A DNA stretch of 64,000 nucleotides from Paracentrotus lividus (Eukaryota; Echinodermata; Echinoidea; Camarodonta; Echinidae). A model generated the notes under the pieces. It did no database searches. It had not been told where the DNA came from and saw only the letters and a program-made list of their open reading frames with translations. This document shows positions 14,091 to 26,564 of this stretch, piece after piece. The stretch spans positions 4,371,452-4,435,451 of the forward strand of contig CALNVZ010003434.1 in NCBI GenBank assembly GCA_940671915.1. Reading direction: 5' to 3'. A program made the position numbers and the translations under genes. Each line of letters starts with the position of its first letter. Position 1 is the stretch's first letter.

Positions 14091-15250
14091 TCCTGGAGGA
14101 ATTTCAATAACATACGTCTTTTCTGGTATTTAAAGTGCAGCCCATCCCCGGAAGGTCCTATCAGTTTACCTGATGGAATTTCATGTATTTTCAGTCCTCA
14201 TACAGGGAATTCGATTCACAATTCTAACCGATAACAAACCGACCACGACATCGTAATCACAACGGTAAGACTGACTCATAACCGACACCAGAGCGACAAA
14301 AATATGATGCAGAGAGCTGGCAATGAGTGTTACTGCTCGATCAACTCATGGGCCCCATAATACATAAAACCTTACTAAAGCTATAGTTGTCAACTAATTA
14401 CATCCCGGCATTAATATAGGGAACAGTACACAGTTAGACGATAACTACGCCTATGATGAAGGTTTCATGAATATGGGCCCTGACTCGCCATTCGATATCA
14501 TGTAATCTTTCGACCCGGTTCGATTTAGAATCGGTCTGGGCGCCGGTTTAAGTGTTGAATTATAAAGTTCGACCTTATATTCTTGTTTTGGGCGTCACCA
14601 CGAAAGGTCATGCCATACATTATTTAACCGCGATTGACGTCAAGAATTTTAAATGGCTTCTTCATTCCATATTTTATATAAGCATGCATTTTTGCTTCTT
14701 AACCCTTTCCCTGCCATTAGTCGACTTTAATTTAAAAAAAAAATTGCATAAACTTATCTTTGCTGCCTATTGGGTTTAAAAACAATCATACAGATTATAT
14801 CGTATCTGTCGAGTAACGTCCGGTATCTACGTTACGTAACACTCTTTTCAATTAATTTCAACAAATTCAAACAGAAATGATTTTACTTTGATGGCTATAG
14901 CAAAATGTACTTGACCCTTTGAAAAGACACCCCTTGCATTTTGATTATCACCACGACATTTTTAGAGACCACAGTATAGTTAATTGTACAAGTCTTTGTT
15001 TTGTTGGGGTGGTTCAAAACTAACTTTGCAGTTGGAAACACAATTGCCATTTTCAGGTTAAAAAAATTGTTTGCCAAAGGAAATTTGAAACACACATATG
15101 TCACAATGGAATTGCAGTAGGCCTACATAATTATCTTAATAAAAGTTATCCTATTGTAATTCGAATAAGTCGTTCATGGATTATTTGTTATAGCTTTAAG
15201 ATACCATAACCATGCCATGCTTTAAAGTGAAACTTTTATTATCTAAATTC
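14091..15250. other. No gene seen
   Basis: AT-rich sequence beyond the right arm. No exon with plausible splice sites, RNA gene or terminal repeat was found. Confidence 0.5.
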
Positions 15251-15254
15251 ATCG

Positions 15255-15285
15255 CCCGTATTCTGTTACTGGTTTAGAGTTGTGC
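15255..15285 (+). repeat. MITE-type end, CCGTATTCTGTTAC...TTTAGAGTTGT
   Basis: About 30 bases repeated in inverted orientation at 17734-17767 with one small length difference. The pair brackets 2.5 kb containing the GAGACGTCTC-rich block. It may be the two ends of one element or two independent solo ends. Confidence 0.55.
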
Positions 15286-15454
15286 TGTCCGCACGAAAAT
15301 AGTAAGGGTAATGAGACGAGAATGCAACGCTGATTTGCACGCTTCTCTATGAAGCGTCAGTGAAGCGTGCGTCCTATCGTACGAAAGTAGATTCAGAATG
15401 ACGTCATTCGGGATCATTATTGTACACACATTTCTAAAGAATTCTAACTAGGGG

Positions 15455-16266
15455 TATAGGTGGTTTAGAATTTGATATGGCTTTGCGAGTTTTATGTCGG
15501 AGGAAGCTAATTTATCTATTTCTCGTTAACTTGAAGTTAAAGGTTGTTAAAACTTTGTTTAATAATGAGGTGCATTATAGAACTGTCCACAACGATTAGA
15601 TTAATTGCATGTTAATCATCAAAAATGACATTTTCCGACACGATTGAAGTGTTAGTTTGACCTGACATTTTGAGAAAGGACAACTGACGCAAAAACCAAC
15701 AATAAACTAAAAGTGCATGGCAAGTCACTTGTCATTACACTGGAAAACGGATTTGGAACTAGTTTGATACTAATTTGGAATTTGAGAGTTTGAAATTGTT
15801 TTGGATGTTTTTTTTTTTGTCGTGCAGACGTCTCAGAGACGTCTCCGAGATATTCCCACGACCAAGCGCGGCGATTCACGTCACGACGGGGAGGCGGGGG
15901 GGGGGGGCAGAAAACACCCGAAAGTGAAACATAATACACTCAAAATTTGCATACTTCGCACATTAGGCAGAAACTAATGAAAATGATTGCGAGCCCGAAG
16001 CGCGAGCCGGAATTTTTGCCTTATAATAACATTTAGCATCTTATTTGACATACATTTTACCTCTTTATTAACTTCACAAGCTAATCACTACATAAAAATG
16101 GTTCATTTTTAAAATCGAAGGGCGACGATCCCCCCTTAAAAAATCGAGGGAGGGGGACACGTCCACCCCCGTCTCCCCGGGATCGCCGCGAATGCTCGCG
16201 ACAGAAAAAAATATATTTATATCGGAGACGTCCTGGAGTATCCGCGGGACAAAGTGAGTTACCACC
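15455..16266. mobile_element. GAGACGTCTC-rich element, boundaries approximate
   Basis: A GC-richer block with repeats of the palindrome GAGACGTCTC and variants (15828-15860, 16142-16240), a G run at about 15889-15906, and a possible terminal TATAGGTGGT at 15455 facing TTACCACC at 16259-16266. No transposase frame is visible, so it would be non-autonomous. Proline-rich frames on the minus strand come from the G run. Confidence 0.45.
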
Positions 16267-16271
16267 TTTAT

Positions 16272-16552
16272 GGTGGTATCTCAAGGTATTTGCCATGAGA
16301 CTGATTTGAGACTGATTTGGGACGGGTTTGATACGGTTTTTGATTTTTGTCGGGGAAAGATCTAAAAGTGGTCGCACAGACGTCTCATGAATCTCCGCGA
16401 CATCTCATGAGTCGAGGGAAAATAGAACATGCTTACGAATATGTGTTTTTTTTTCTGTCGTGGAGACGTCTCTGATGATACATAAAACAATTATCGGAGA
16501 CGTCTCCGAGTGTTCGAGTCTCAGAGACATCTCCGCGACGTCAGATACCACC
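16272..16552. mobile_element. MITE with GGTGGTATCT ends, GAGACGTCTC family
   Basis: The ends GGTGGTATCT (16272-16281) and AGATACCACC (16543-16552) are inverted repeats. Inside are several GAGACGTCTC-type palindromes (16378-16385, 16461-16475, 16496-16508, 16519-16540). The internal motif is shared with the element at 43566-43839, though the outer ends differ. Confidence 0.6.
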
Positions 16553-16559
16553 TATAGGC

Positions 16560-17730
16560 CCTACGTCCATAATTTCTACAGAGGAGAAAAACACCATTAT
16601 CATTTTCAACTGAGAATGTAACTAATGTTTTCTTTCAAGACTACTGAATTATTAATGGCACTTGACATAAAATAGGCCCACTCGATTTCCTTTTTTGCAT
16701 ATATAGTGTGTTGCTATGTGAGACAAGAAACGTGTTTGTCAGTGATAGCAACAACTAGTTATGCAATTGGATTCAAAATACTAAACGAGTAGTTCATTCA
16801 GGCAATTGGTTCCGCCCTGAATCTGAAACTTTGTCCGTTTTCATTGTGCTATGTCAGCCATAACCTGGAACCGCTAAGCTTTCTCAAGAAAAGATAATCC
16901 GTGCTTTGATAATATACCTTGTTAAGCATGGATTACATTTTTCATCACAATAAAAGAATTTCCCGCTCCATTTCAAATTAGCGAGCATACATACATACAA
17001 CATGTACAAAAAAATACACACAAAAAGAATGGAAACAAATTCCACCATTCTTCAAAGGTCCATATTATTTATATTATTTGATAGATGTAGGGATTTCGAG
17101 GCCGAGTGGATATTGTTAATGAACATTGACGTTTTATTGTTTATGGGTATGACTCTGTAAAGAGTTGAATTATTAAATAGTGGAAAATTTACATTTTACC
17201 CTTCCCATTATTACAACTTTCCCCCTCCCAATAAGAAAAAAAAACAAAGGGAAAAACCAACATACAAAATAGTAATAAGGAAAGATATGATGCGCATCAC
17301 CTAACGTGAGACTTTTACGCATGCATGTAGCGTGATATCGGAATCAAATTCAACGTTTCATTGCTTTTGGCCAATATGGACACTTCACATTTGTGAAAGA
17401 AAAATTCGTGGCGCTATTTAGGAGATTAATTCAAAAGAATAAAACTCCCTTTCCACCTCCCTGGTTAATTGTCCCATCCCAGGCCACTGAATTGTTAATG
17501 AATAGGACGTGATATTTAAAAATGCATGACAACGACAATGCACAACACTCGGCAGTCAAAGGATAAAGCGGCTACACAATCATTGTTGCGTCATATTTCA
17601 ATGGATTTCGGTTTTATCTTGTGCATTTCAGTGCACGAGAAACGTCCAGCTGTACGAAGTTGTACACGTTTGGGAGGTTTTTTTCGTGGAGTTTTTTCTC
17701 GTGCGGTGCTATTGTTCGATTCTATTGTCA
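16560..17730. other. No gene seen
   Basis: AT-rich single-copy-looking sequence. The open frame at 17526-17792 runs into the repeat end at 17734 and matches nothing I know. Confidence 0.45.
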
Positions 17731-17733
17731 ATT

Positions 17734-17767
17734 GCCGTACAACTCTAAACCACGTAACAGAATACGG
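17734..17767 (-). repeat. Inverted partner of the 15255 repeat end
   Basis: Reverse complement reads CCGTATTCTGTTACGTGG followed by TTTAGAGTTGTAC, matching 15255-15285. Confidence 0.6.
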
Positions 17768-18023
17768 CCATCGAGTTCTGAAAACAGATTAAGCCTGTAT
17801 TGATTTTGGGCGAACTATACATACGAATACAGAGAAAAGCATTAATTTTGTCTGGCGTTCACTTGCAGTTAATTTACAATGCGGATACGGAATCTACGGT
17901 ATTTATAATAAATCACTTGGGATGTAGGGCGATCATACCTCATAGATTTGAAATTCACTCTAATATTCTTCATGCTGAACTTCAGTTTCCTCCGTGGTTA
18001 TAAAAACATCAATCATATCAGGG

Positions 18024-18268
18024 GCTTAAAACCAGAACGGTTTATGTCCATTTTTGTCAAAATTCAGTTCCACCAAATTCATGTAGGCCTATATGCATGT
18101 GTATTTTTGTGCCAGAACAGGCTATGTCCTGGCCTTACAGGGACATAGACAGTTCTGGCAATCCATATCCTGTGAGGATTATATGCATTTGTGACAAACA
18201 AACGTACATGAATATGCAGACAATTGGTGGACTTAAAAAATGGACATGGACTGTTTTGGTTTTAAGCC
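18024..18268. mobile_element. Fold-back element with four copies of one 18-bp motif
   Basis: Outer arms (about 18024-18055 and 18236-18268) begin GGCTTAAAACCAGAAC and end with its reverse complement. The motif CCAGAACNGTCTATGTCC, with small variation, is at 18032 and 18112 on the plus strand and at 18141-18158 and 18242-18259 on the minus strand, giving an inner hairpin (18111-18159) within an outer one. No coding frame. The repeated sites resemble subterminal repeats of non-autonomous DNA transposons, which is inference. Confidence 0.65.
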
Positions 18269-18298
18269 ATCGATATACAACTAATGGCCAAACAAAAT

Positions 18299-18420
18299 AA
18301 TAATAATAATAATAATAATTATAATAATAATAATAATAATGGTTTCTTATAAAGCGCTTTACCTGTTAAATACAGGCATACAATTAAATGACATAAATTT
18401 CAATTCTAGGCACAGACTCT
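18299..18420 (+). repeat. AAT microsatellite with attached repeat
   Basis: An AAT run (about 18299-18340) followed by TTATAAAGCGCTTTACC. A similar AAT-run junction occurs near 61540-61590. Confidence 0.55.
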
Positions 18421-19495
18421 GTATTCGAAAAAGAAATATTTCCGATAGATCTGTGTTAAATAATTTATGCCACTTTCTTAAATTCGTTAGTCCGAAAATA
18501 AATAGGAGTAGGTTTTATTTATCTAAACATTTAGAAGGGTTCGTTGCACTGAAATAATCCTAAATATGTAGATTGCAATGTTATTGTAAATACGAAAAGA
18601 TTGAAAGAGGAATAAATAAATAAAAAAAAAACAAAAACAAAAACAACCTTAACCCTATTTTGTTTTGGTATTATAACGACCCCTATATTATGGTTTTGGT
18701 TAAAAAAACAAAAAAACAAAAAAACAAAACAAAACAAAAAAGCACCGACCTTTGAAAAAACGAATTATCGGGTTCATGGACCTCCAGATTATGAACCTTA
18801 TTTCATTTTCGAATGAATGAACCTGGCCAAATATATATATCCTCTTGTGTGTTCAAAATAACCAACCATTGGAAACGAAAAATTCGTTTGAATATTACGA
18901 GCAGCACACAAGGGAAATACCATACTCTTCTTCAGATAAAATATATACAACTTACTAAAATTTTGGCGTGAAGCTACAAGCCCGGTCACACAAGCGCGTC
19001 AGATTCAAGGCCGAACAATAAAGATTACATTGTCATGAACAAGGTGAATGAGAATTTAATGATTTGTTTGGAGTAATTCGTTCCGATGTGACCAGGATCT
19101 TTTGATGAAATTCAAATCACTCTGAGAGATAACGGCACAACGCTCAAGACAACATCATAATCATGGAAACAGAATTATCATTTCGATCTCGTATTCTTGT
19201 ATGAGTCCATGTATGTGCAAATTGATCTCGCATGCGATTTGACTTTATATTGCCATTTTTTATTGTTCAGAGCGTGTCTCTTCTACTAAATAATAATAAT
19301 CAGGAAACATATCTCATCTGAAGATACCCTTATGTATGTATCAGCGATTGAATCGGGATGAAACAATGCAATTCATTAATATTGCAGTGAATCATTTACA
19401 AATAATCAAATTGTAAAATTAAATTTGGAAAGATGTATGCCAACAATTTTATTCTAACCAAACTTGAAAGGCTTCATGAGAAGTGGTGGTTGTGT
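18421..19495. other. No gene seen
   Basis: AT-rich, with A-rich homopolymer runs around 18618-18740. No exon or repeat end was found. Confidence 0.45.
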
Positions 19496-19501
19496 GGTGG
19501 T

Positions 19502-19524
19502 GGGGGGGGGGGGGGGGGGGGGGG
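19502..19524. repeat. Poly-G run
   Basis: About 23 consecutive G. The glycine-rich frame across it is an artefact of the run. Confidence 0.9.
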
Positions 19525-19618
19525 TGGTAACAATCTAAAAGCCCTTAATGTGAGCAACAATCACTCTACCGTATTGACTCAAAAGAGTCAAAATAATGCG
19601 TCAATTATAAATAATGTA

Positions 19619-19800
19619 CACTCTAAAAATGAAATGGTAGAAAGGGGTAAATCAACCTTTAAAGGGGCCGAGGATTGACAGCGTTTTCGAAAAGTGTTGG
19701 AAAGTGTGTCACATTTTCAACCCTTTTCAAAAACGCTGTCACTCCTCGGCCCCTTTTAAAGGGTGATTTACCCATTTCCACCATTTCATTTTTTAGAGTG
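19619..19800. mobile_element. 182-bp palindromic MITE with TA target duplication
   Basis: Ends CACTCTAAAAA and TTTTTAGAGTG, TA on both sides (19617-19618, 19801-19802), and the arms are near-complementary for about 85 bases, including GGGGCCGAGG and GACAGCGTTTT. The small size, TA duplication and lack of coding point to a Tc1/mariner-type non-autonomous element. Confidence 0.85.
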
Positions 19801-19802
19801 TA

Positions 19803-21350
19803 TGATATAGATCCATGCAATTATTGACGCAGCCACACACATATGCATTATCTTGACGCATACAACCTAGTGCAAGATTTCATATTGATTACCTGAAGGA
19901 AAACTGGTCTGGTACTTCATTAGTTCTTAATTATTCGTATAATAATAAAAAAAAAAAAAAAATCATCAATAATATTACTATGACAACATTCGTCTGATTT
20001 GAGCTTAAGGAATATTGAATTGACGCATTGGCTTGATGCCTTATTATGACAGTGTCCAGAATGGGATTAGTGATTGCGTTTCTTTACGAAAAAAACAAAA
20101 CAAACAAAAAAACAACCCCCCCCAAAAAAAAAACAAAAAAAAAAAACAAAAAAAACAAGACAAAAAAACAAAACAAAACAAAACAAACAAACCTCAAAAT
20201 GCATATGATAGGAAAGGCAACATGATCCAAAGATAGAAATCGGTAACTCGTTCTTTAAAGGATAACCAGAAAAATAGTGCTTATTTACATTAATTACTTC
20301 GTCTACTCATATTTGAAAAACCGATAACCCTCATGAACCCCAAATATTTGAATTGAAACGGACAATAAACGCTTTTAAATCGCCTGTGTTTAAATGGGTC
20401 GAGTATACATGATCAAGAGCAACGTTTTGTTTGTTCACCCTTCATAAAATAAGGCGTAATATCAACATTTCTAATTAAACAATGGGAAAGTATAATAATG
20501 CTCGCTTATGCTACAGTCACACAGACACATACGTTTAGTTACGTTTTTGTTGTTTTATCCTTATTTCATTTTCTATTTTATCATTTCTTATGTATTTCTT
20601 TGTTTTATTGGATGAACGAAATTATCACTATTTCCACTGCTGAATATGACGGGAAGGCAGCGTGGGGATCCGCAGAAAAAGGAGATTTTTTTTTTTGACG
20701 CAGCGCAGAACGTAACTCAACGTAAGTGTCTGTGTGACTGAAGCATTAGAACAAAAAGGGCGTTTACGCTATGATATCCTTTTTGCTTTCACTAGCGCCT
20801 CCTGATACCAATTAGCTTCGCCTCTGATCAATAATCATTAAATTGCAGGGCAAAGGATGACTTGTTACCGTTGATAATGAGAACAAGTTAATCATCTTGT
20901 AAGCAAGACGAATAAAACAGGTCAAAAGTCTATGCATCATTAATCAAATACGTGTCTCTACTGAATAATATCCTCACAGATATAGTCCACTATCGAGGAA
21001 ATATGAGCCGATGTCAAGAATATTTGCCTAAAGCATCGTTTATACCCAGAAGATATATTGGTATATTCGCTAAGGATTTTTTTATTTATTGATAGAGGTT
21101 AATTCCATTGCTTTGCATATTTCAGCAGGTTTTCATTCATTGTGGCATTATCCGAGTATTTCAAAATCATTTCCCCCCAACTCCGTGATATTTGAAATGG
21201 TGTGGTGAAATGAAAATACATACAATATAAGGCGAATGATTATAAAAAATATTTCTGGTGGCAATTTTGGTAAATCTTTTCGTTTTTATTTTATCAGCAG
21301 TAAACATGTGGTAGTCCTGAGGGCCCGTTATGGTCAACATGTATATCACG
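19803..21350. other. No gene seen; A-rich run at 20085-20195
   Basis: AT-rich sequence with a long AAAAC-type low-complexity run at 20085-20195 and a T run at 20686-20696. No gene found. Confidence 0.45.
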
Positions 21351-21357
21351 AATAAAT

Positions 21358-21540
21358 GCATTAGCGGCGGATTCGAGGGGCAGGGGAGGGGAGGGGGGGG
21401 GGGCGCTACAGGTGGAGTCCCCCCCTTTAAAAAAAAACAAACAATAATTGAACGCACAGGACAATATCGAAAATAATTTCGGCTTCCACAGCATTTCAAA
21501 TTCTTGAGATGGCCCCATTTTAATTTCAAATCCTGGATCC
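21358..21540 (-). repeat. Dispersed repeat with GCGGCGGATTC end
   Basis: Begins GCGGCGGATTC, then a G-rich stretch (21376-21405) and a C run (21419-21426). It resembles 48600-48755 on the other strand (shared GCGGATTC end, G-rich then C-rich blocks). Frames across it are proline-rich and not believable. Confidence 0.5.
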
Positions 21541-24500
21541 TTTCCTGTATAGTCCGTTTATATTATTCAGGCCTATGATTATAAATATTTTATTATTTTT
21601 TTTTTTACCGGGGGAGTGTATGGGGGAAAATATAAGTTTTCGTTCAATTTGATATAGAAGTGTGATAAAATTACGACAATGAACCCACTCGTCTACACAC
21701 GCAGACAGACGAGGTGGTAATCTACCTGAATATAAATAATCCAACAGGATTACATCGTGTTATATCTATAAGTCACTTTGGCTTCCAATTATAATTACAA
21801 TTATATGCCTTTGTTAGACCAGAGACGAATCAATTTTGCTCGCGAACCTGGACTCTAATTGCAAAGTCCTATTTAGCATCAGTTGAACAATTGGAATTTA
21901 TTTTCAACTCACCATGCAAGGTTACTCGTATACCCTTACAATAGGAGATTGTAATTATTATAAATAGAAATTTAGAATAACCTTGTCTGTTATTACAATG
22001 AAGGGCTATGCGTACTTTCAAACTTGTTAAAGGGTAAATGGTATAGGATGGGGTTGGGGCTAGCTTGATTTCCAGGCATTTTGTCAGTTTATCAACTGTT
22101 TGTCTACCATAGTCGAAATTTGTCACAATAATTCTTGTTCTAATTACTTCTGCGATTAAAAAAAAAAAAAAATCGAATAATAAAAGAGATATATTTCTCC
22201 TTTGCTTTTAGATTAACGTTTTCTTCAATGCTGGTGGCAGTGGATCAAGGAAAAAACATCAACAAAAACAGACAAACAAAAAATAAATAGAATAATACAA
22301 AAAAACAAAAAACAAAATAAAACAAAAGACAAAACAAACACAACATTAACAATCTTGCAACTTCGTTTAGTGTCGGTGGAGTTATTTTCAGAATTCGCCC
22401 CACGCAGGAATAATAATAATAATAAAAAAAAAAAAATATATATATATATATATCTTTTGACATTAAAAGAGAAGAATTTGCTTTCTTGTGGCGTGAAAAG
22501 GGTTAACTTCCAACGTAAACGATTATAATGGGACCCTGGGTGAAGAAAAACATAGCAATGCTTTCTCTAGACAAAAGACCTAGATATTCAAGGATATTTT
22601 CAGTTTTTAATCATGCCCACAAAATATGAAAGCGTGTTCCTAATAATGTTGTCATGGGAACCAGTTTGGAGGTGTGTTGAGGCGAGGCGATATTTCAAAC
22701 AATTGTATTTGAGTGAAATACGATGTCGGAAACCACTTATTCAGCTAGAATTGTATTATCATTGATGCGAATAGGAACTAAGTTTCACAGGAGTGATGTT
22801 TCAGGTTGGTGGATTGATAAAATAGATACCCGAACAAATCTTTGAGCAGTTAGAATTCACGAGTTAAAAAAATGTTTCTGAGTAAATTATATAGGAACCA
22901 AATCATAAAACAATAATCTTTTCCAAAACGGGTATAATTTTTAAAAGCATAAGGGATCAGGAGTCGGGTCGAGCGGTACTGACGGTATAACGCTCATTGT
23001 CAGCTTTCTGCATCAGACTACAAACTGACATGGAGCGGATCTATTTTTAAATTAACGAATATATAAAACATATGACATTTAAATCAGAGTAAAATAATGG
23101 GCACCCCCTCAAGGCGACACCAAATTACATGTAATTTAGCGGGTTGCAAAATGAGCACTCCGTAGTCCATGGCAACAATAGTTAATATCCACTTTGGATG
23201 TACCTAAATGATGATTATCTTAACCGAAATATCTCCCGATAATTTTGATGTCGGCGCTCAAGCCGAGGGAGAGCAAAGTAGCAAATTGTATAAGGGGAAA
23301 TACATATTATAGTCTAATCCGGTCATTATTAAGACCTTTTTTTTCTCCCATATGCAATCATTAGCGATGGAAGGAAATCGGTATGTTTGACATTTCTCTT
23401 ACTAAATACATAGAAATGCATGCATGGGATTACACACAAATGACCCAAACATTTCAGCTTTTTTTGTTGTTGTCATGAAAGCAATAAGGGTCTTTGAAGA
23501 TCAAATCTTAAATAAAGATCTTACAATAGCAAGAACTTGATCTTAAATTTCACAGTAATTTGTCCATACCTTTTCCACAATATATATTTCCCTTTAAGTT
23601 TCCCTTTCTTGATCAGGCGAAGCAAGAAGGACCTTTCCAGATCAATCTAAATAGAGCGGGGCCCGTTTAAAAAAAAATCATATTCCTTTTTATTTCCTTT
23701 TTGGTTAGGCAATTCATATACACGGTATCATATGCAAGAGCTCTATGTAAAAGTAATGGTTTTTACGCCCTTTCTGCTCTTAATCAACAATATCATAATC
23801 CCCCTTGACTCGAGGCTGATCGTCGAGGCTGCCTGCATGCTTTGAACGCGTTGCTCCAAATTACGACATTAAAAACGACACCAAACGTCACGGTTCCATT
23901 CTAAATATATATACTTGTAGAATAAAATGATGATGAAACGAATGTGCGCCTTGTTTAAATGAGGATTTTGTCTGCTCAGTTTCAAAAGGCAGTAACTCCT
24001 ATATCTAAACATAGAATTAACGTCCTTCTGCCGTTCAACAGAGCCTAACTATTCAAGGTCTCGATCAAATGTCTATTTTTAGACAGTTTTTCGAAAAACC
24101 TATGTCAGAGGGTGGTTAAATCCAGACAGACAACATAATGCTATGTCAATATTATCAACAGCCGTACCAATTCATGTCGAAATCAATATCTACACATAAA
24201 TAATTAGTTTACTTTTATTGTCAATGCTGGACATAATCTATTGTTTCTTGCTATTTCATACCTCTATGTTATCTATTTTATTCTTATACCAGGAAGCTGT
24301 CATTAATGACAACCCCTGCTTATACAGGCCTATTTTTTTATAGAAGATATATTAATTGCTATGATTTGATTTGACTAATGATTTTCATATCAAAGAAAAG
24401 AATTCAGATTGTATGTTACCTAATTATGCATGGCTGTTTTGAAATATATGAATACATAGCTATGAACTCGCGTTGCAATGCAACCCAAATTTGTAAGTTA

Positions 24501-26560
24501 TCCAAATTTTTTGCAAAGTTACACTCGTGTACCGATTTCATTTCAAATGTGATTAAACACGCTGGCTGTAATGATATCTATGTGTGCTTGATACATAATG
24601 AGGATTCCATATTAAGAAAGATATGATCATACACCCTGACCTAAAAGAATACAGGAGGGGAGCTTGCCATCTCATGGAATGATCATAAAGTAAATTCAAC
24701 CATTATTTGCGATCAGTCTGCGACTAGAGGCTGCGGTCTAAATGATGTTAATAGTGTTGTCAAAATTTAGTAGCGATTTATGCAGTGTACAACAATTATT
24801 ATAAACAGTAGAAATTGAATGCCTATAAGTAGCTTGGATTGTTAAAGCTTTCCGCAATTTGATCATCTCTTACCACTTCAGGCATTTGCCTGCACTCAAC
24901 TCAACAAGCATGGAACGTGAAATTAATCAACGACTATGTGGAGTACATGAGAGCTTTTGGATCATTAAATCATCCTGAACACCCCACCCATCCTCATTCC
25001 CTCACGGGGGGAATGTCAATTAATGTCTCTCCGAAAATAATTACAGCGGTGCTTCGGATTTTATTTCATACTAGCTAACGCAAATATTTCCCCCTCTCAT
25101 TTTGTTTGCATTTTGCCAAAGACAGTAATGTTACTCTCTGAATAACACACACGCAATGCATCATTGTCTAACCTGCCTCATGGAACAAATTATCATGCAG
25201 TTTGTCATTTACGATCCAAAGAAAAAAAAAAAACAACTTCAGATTTAAAAATATTCTTCCAATCTAACTGGCAACAAATTGCAAATAATAATATCGACAA
25301 GGTGCAATATACTTCTTACATGCAGCATTGATTGAGAATTTCTTTACAAAAGAACGTAACAATGTAATGAATTTACTGATGAATTTATTTTGTTTCACAG
25401 CAACTGCCTAAACCTGGCATATCATGACGTTCAGAATAATATCAAGCTGATAACAAAATAATGTAATGCGTCTGAAAATCGCAAAAGTAACAAGCCCACG
25501 ATACAACCAGATTAATCAATAAAGAAAAACAAATATGTAGCATTTAAATTTGGTCCACAGTTGAAAAATATTTCGAGTTCTATTTCAACTTTGAGAGATC
25601 ATTGTCATCAGGTTTTACCATTGTAATTTTCTACTTTGGACTGAAAAGGTGAAATCTTGCATTTCACCATCATTCAACTTGACCTGAGTCAAACTTTTTC
25701 TTTGAAACTCGAGAGCTCAAGAACATTCTATGTGAATATTAAACCTCTGTGGTCTGTAGATTTTAACATATGCACTACAAGGTTCCATTATAATAGACAC
25801 TTTCAACTACAATGACGCCTGGGGAAGGCAAAGCTCTTGATTTCTGAAGAGCAATTCTTGTAATGTATTGCATTTCAATTCGACGATGTCTCGAAGGTGA
25901 TGATTAACGGTGCCGATAGCACTCGAAACATTCCTCCCTGTGGTACTTACCAATGCAATAAGTGGAGTGGACATAAGAACTATCGAAATCATGACCATGA
26001 CCATGATGACACAGATAATTCATCCTGCACTTTAATAACAATGGCTCATTATACAAAATTGTTAGCTACAATAATATTTTTTTCTTTTTAAAAGGTTAAC
26101 ACTACAAACGAAGTGGTGTAAACCAGTACTCCACAGTAAAGTCTGTCTTGGAATACACAATTTTCTGCATATTTTAATTTCTCTCGAAATTAAGCAATGA
26201 AAGACTTTTGCAATTCCCAAGAGATTTGAGAATACGAATGAATTCTGAAGATCAACCCGTCGCGTTCAGCTGTTCGGTTTCTCTGTGTTTGCCATGATTC
26301 CATTCTCATTTCAAACTCTCTTCACAGCTTGATGCATTTTCAAATCATCAAAACACTTGATCATTATTGAAAAAGAAACAAAAAGGATTCCTTTCTCATT
26401 TAACCAAGATCATTTGCAAACTGGTCATCTGGTCTCCATACATTACATCTTAAATCAACGTTCATGGTAATCTCTGCACCAATCAAGCAACATAGCATGA
26501 CACAAGGAAACGATGAGGAGATGATCATCTTCATTCAGCATTCAACACAAGAGAGTGGTT
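21541..26560. other. No gene seen; 3' flank of the UBE2QL1-like gene at its right end
   Basis: About 5 kb of AT-rich sequence with short A runs (22149-22163, 22425-22455). The last kilobase lies downstream of the minus-strand gene that ends at 26565 and probably holds its 3' UTR. An AATAAA on the minus strand occurs at 25384-25389, with no support that it is used. Confidence 0.4.
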
Positions 26561-26564
26561 TCCA

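Noticed and set aside
15652-16377. Proline/arginine-rich minus-strand frames
   Set aside because: They arise from G runs and GAGACGTCTC repeats of a MITE-like block.
21167-21529. 120-codon minus-strand frame
   Set aside because: Half of it is a translated G run in a dispersed repeat; no domain or splice context.
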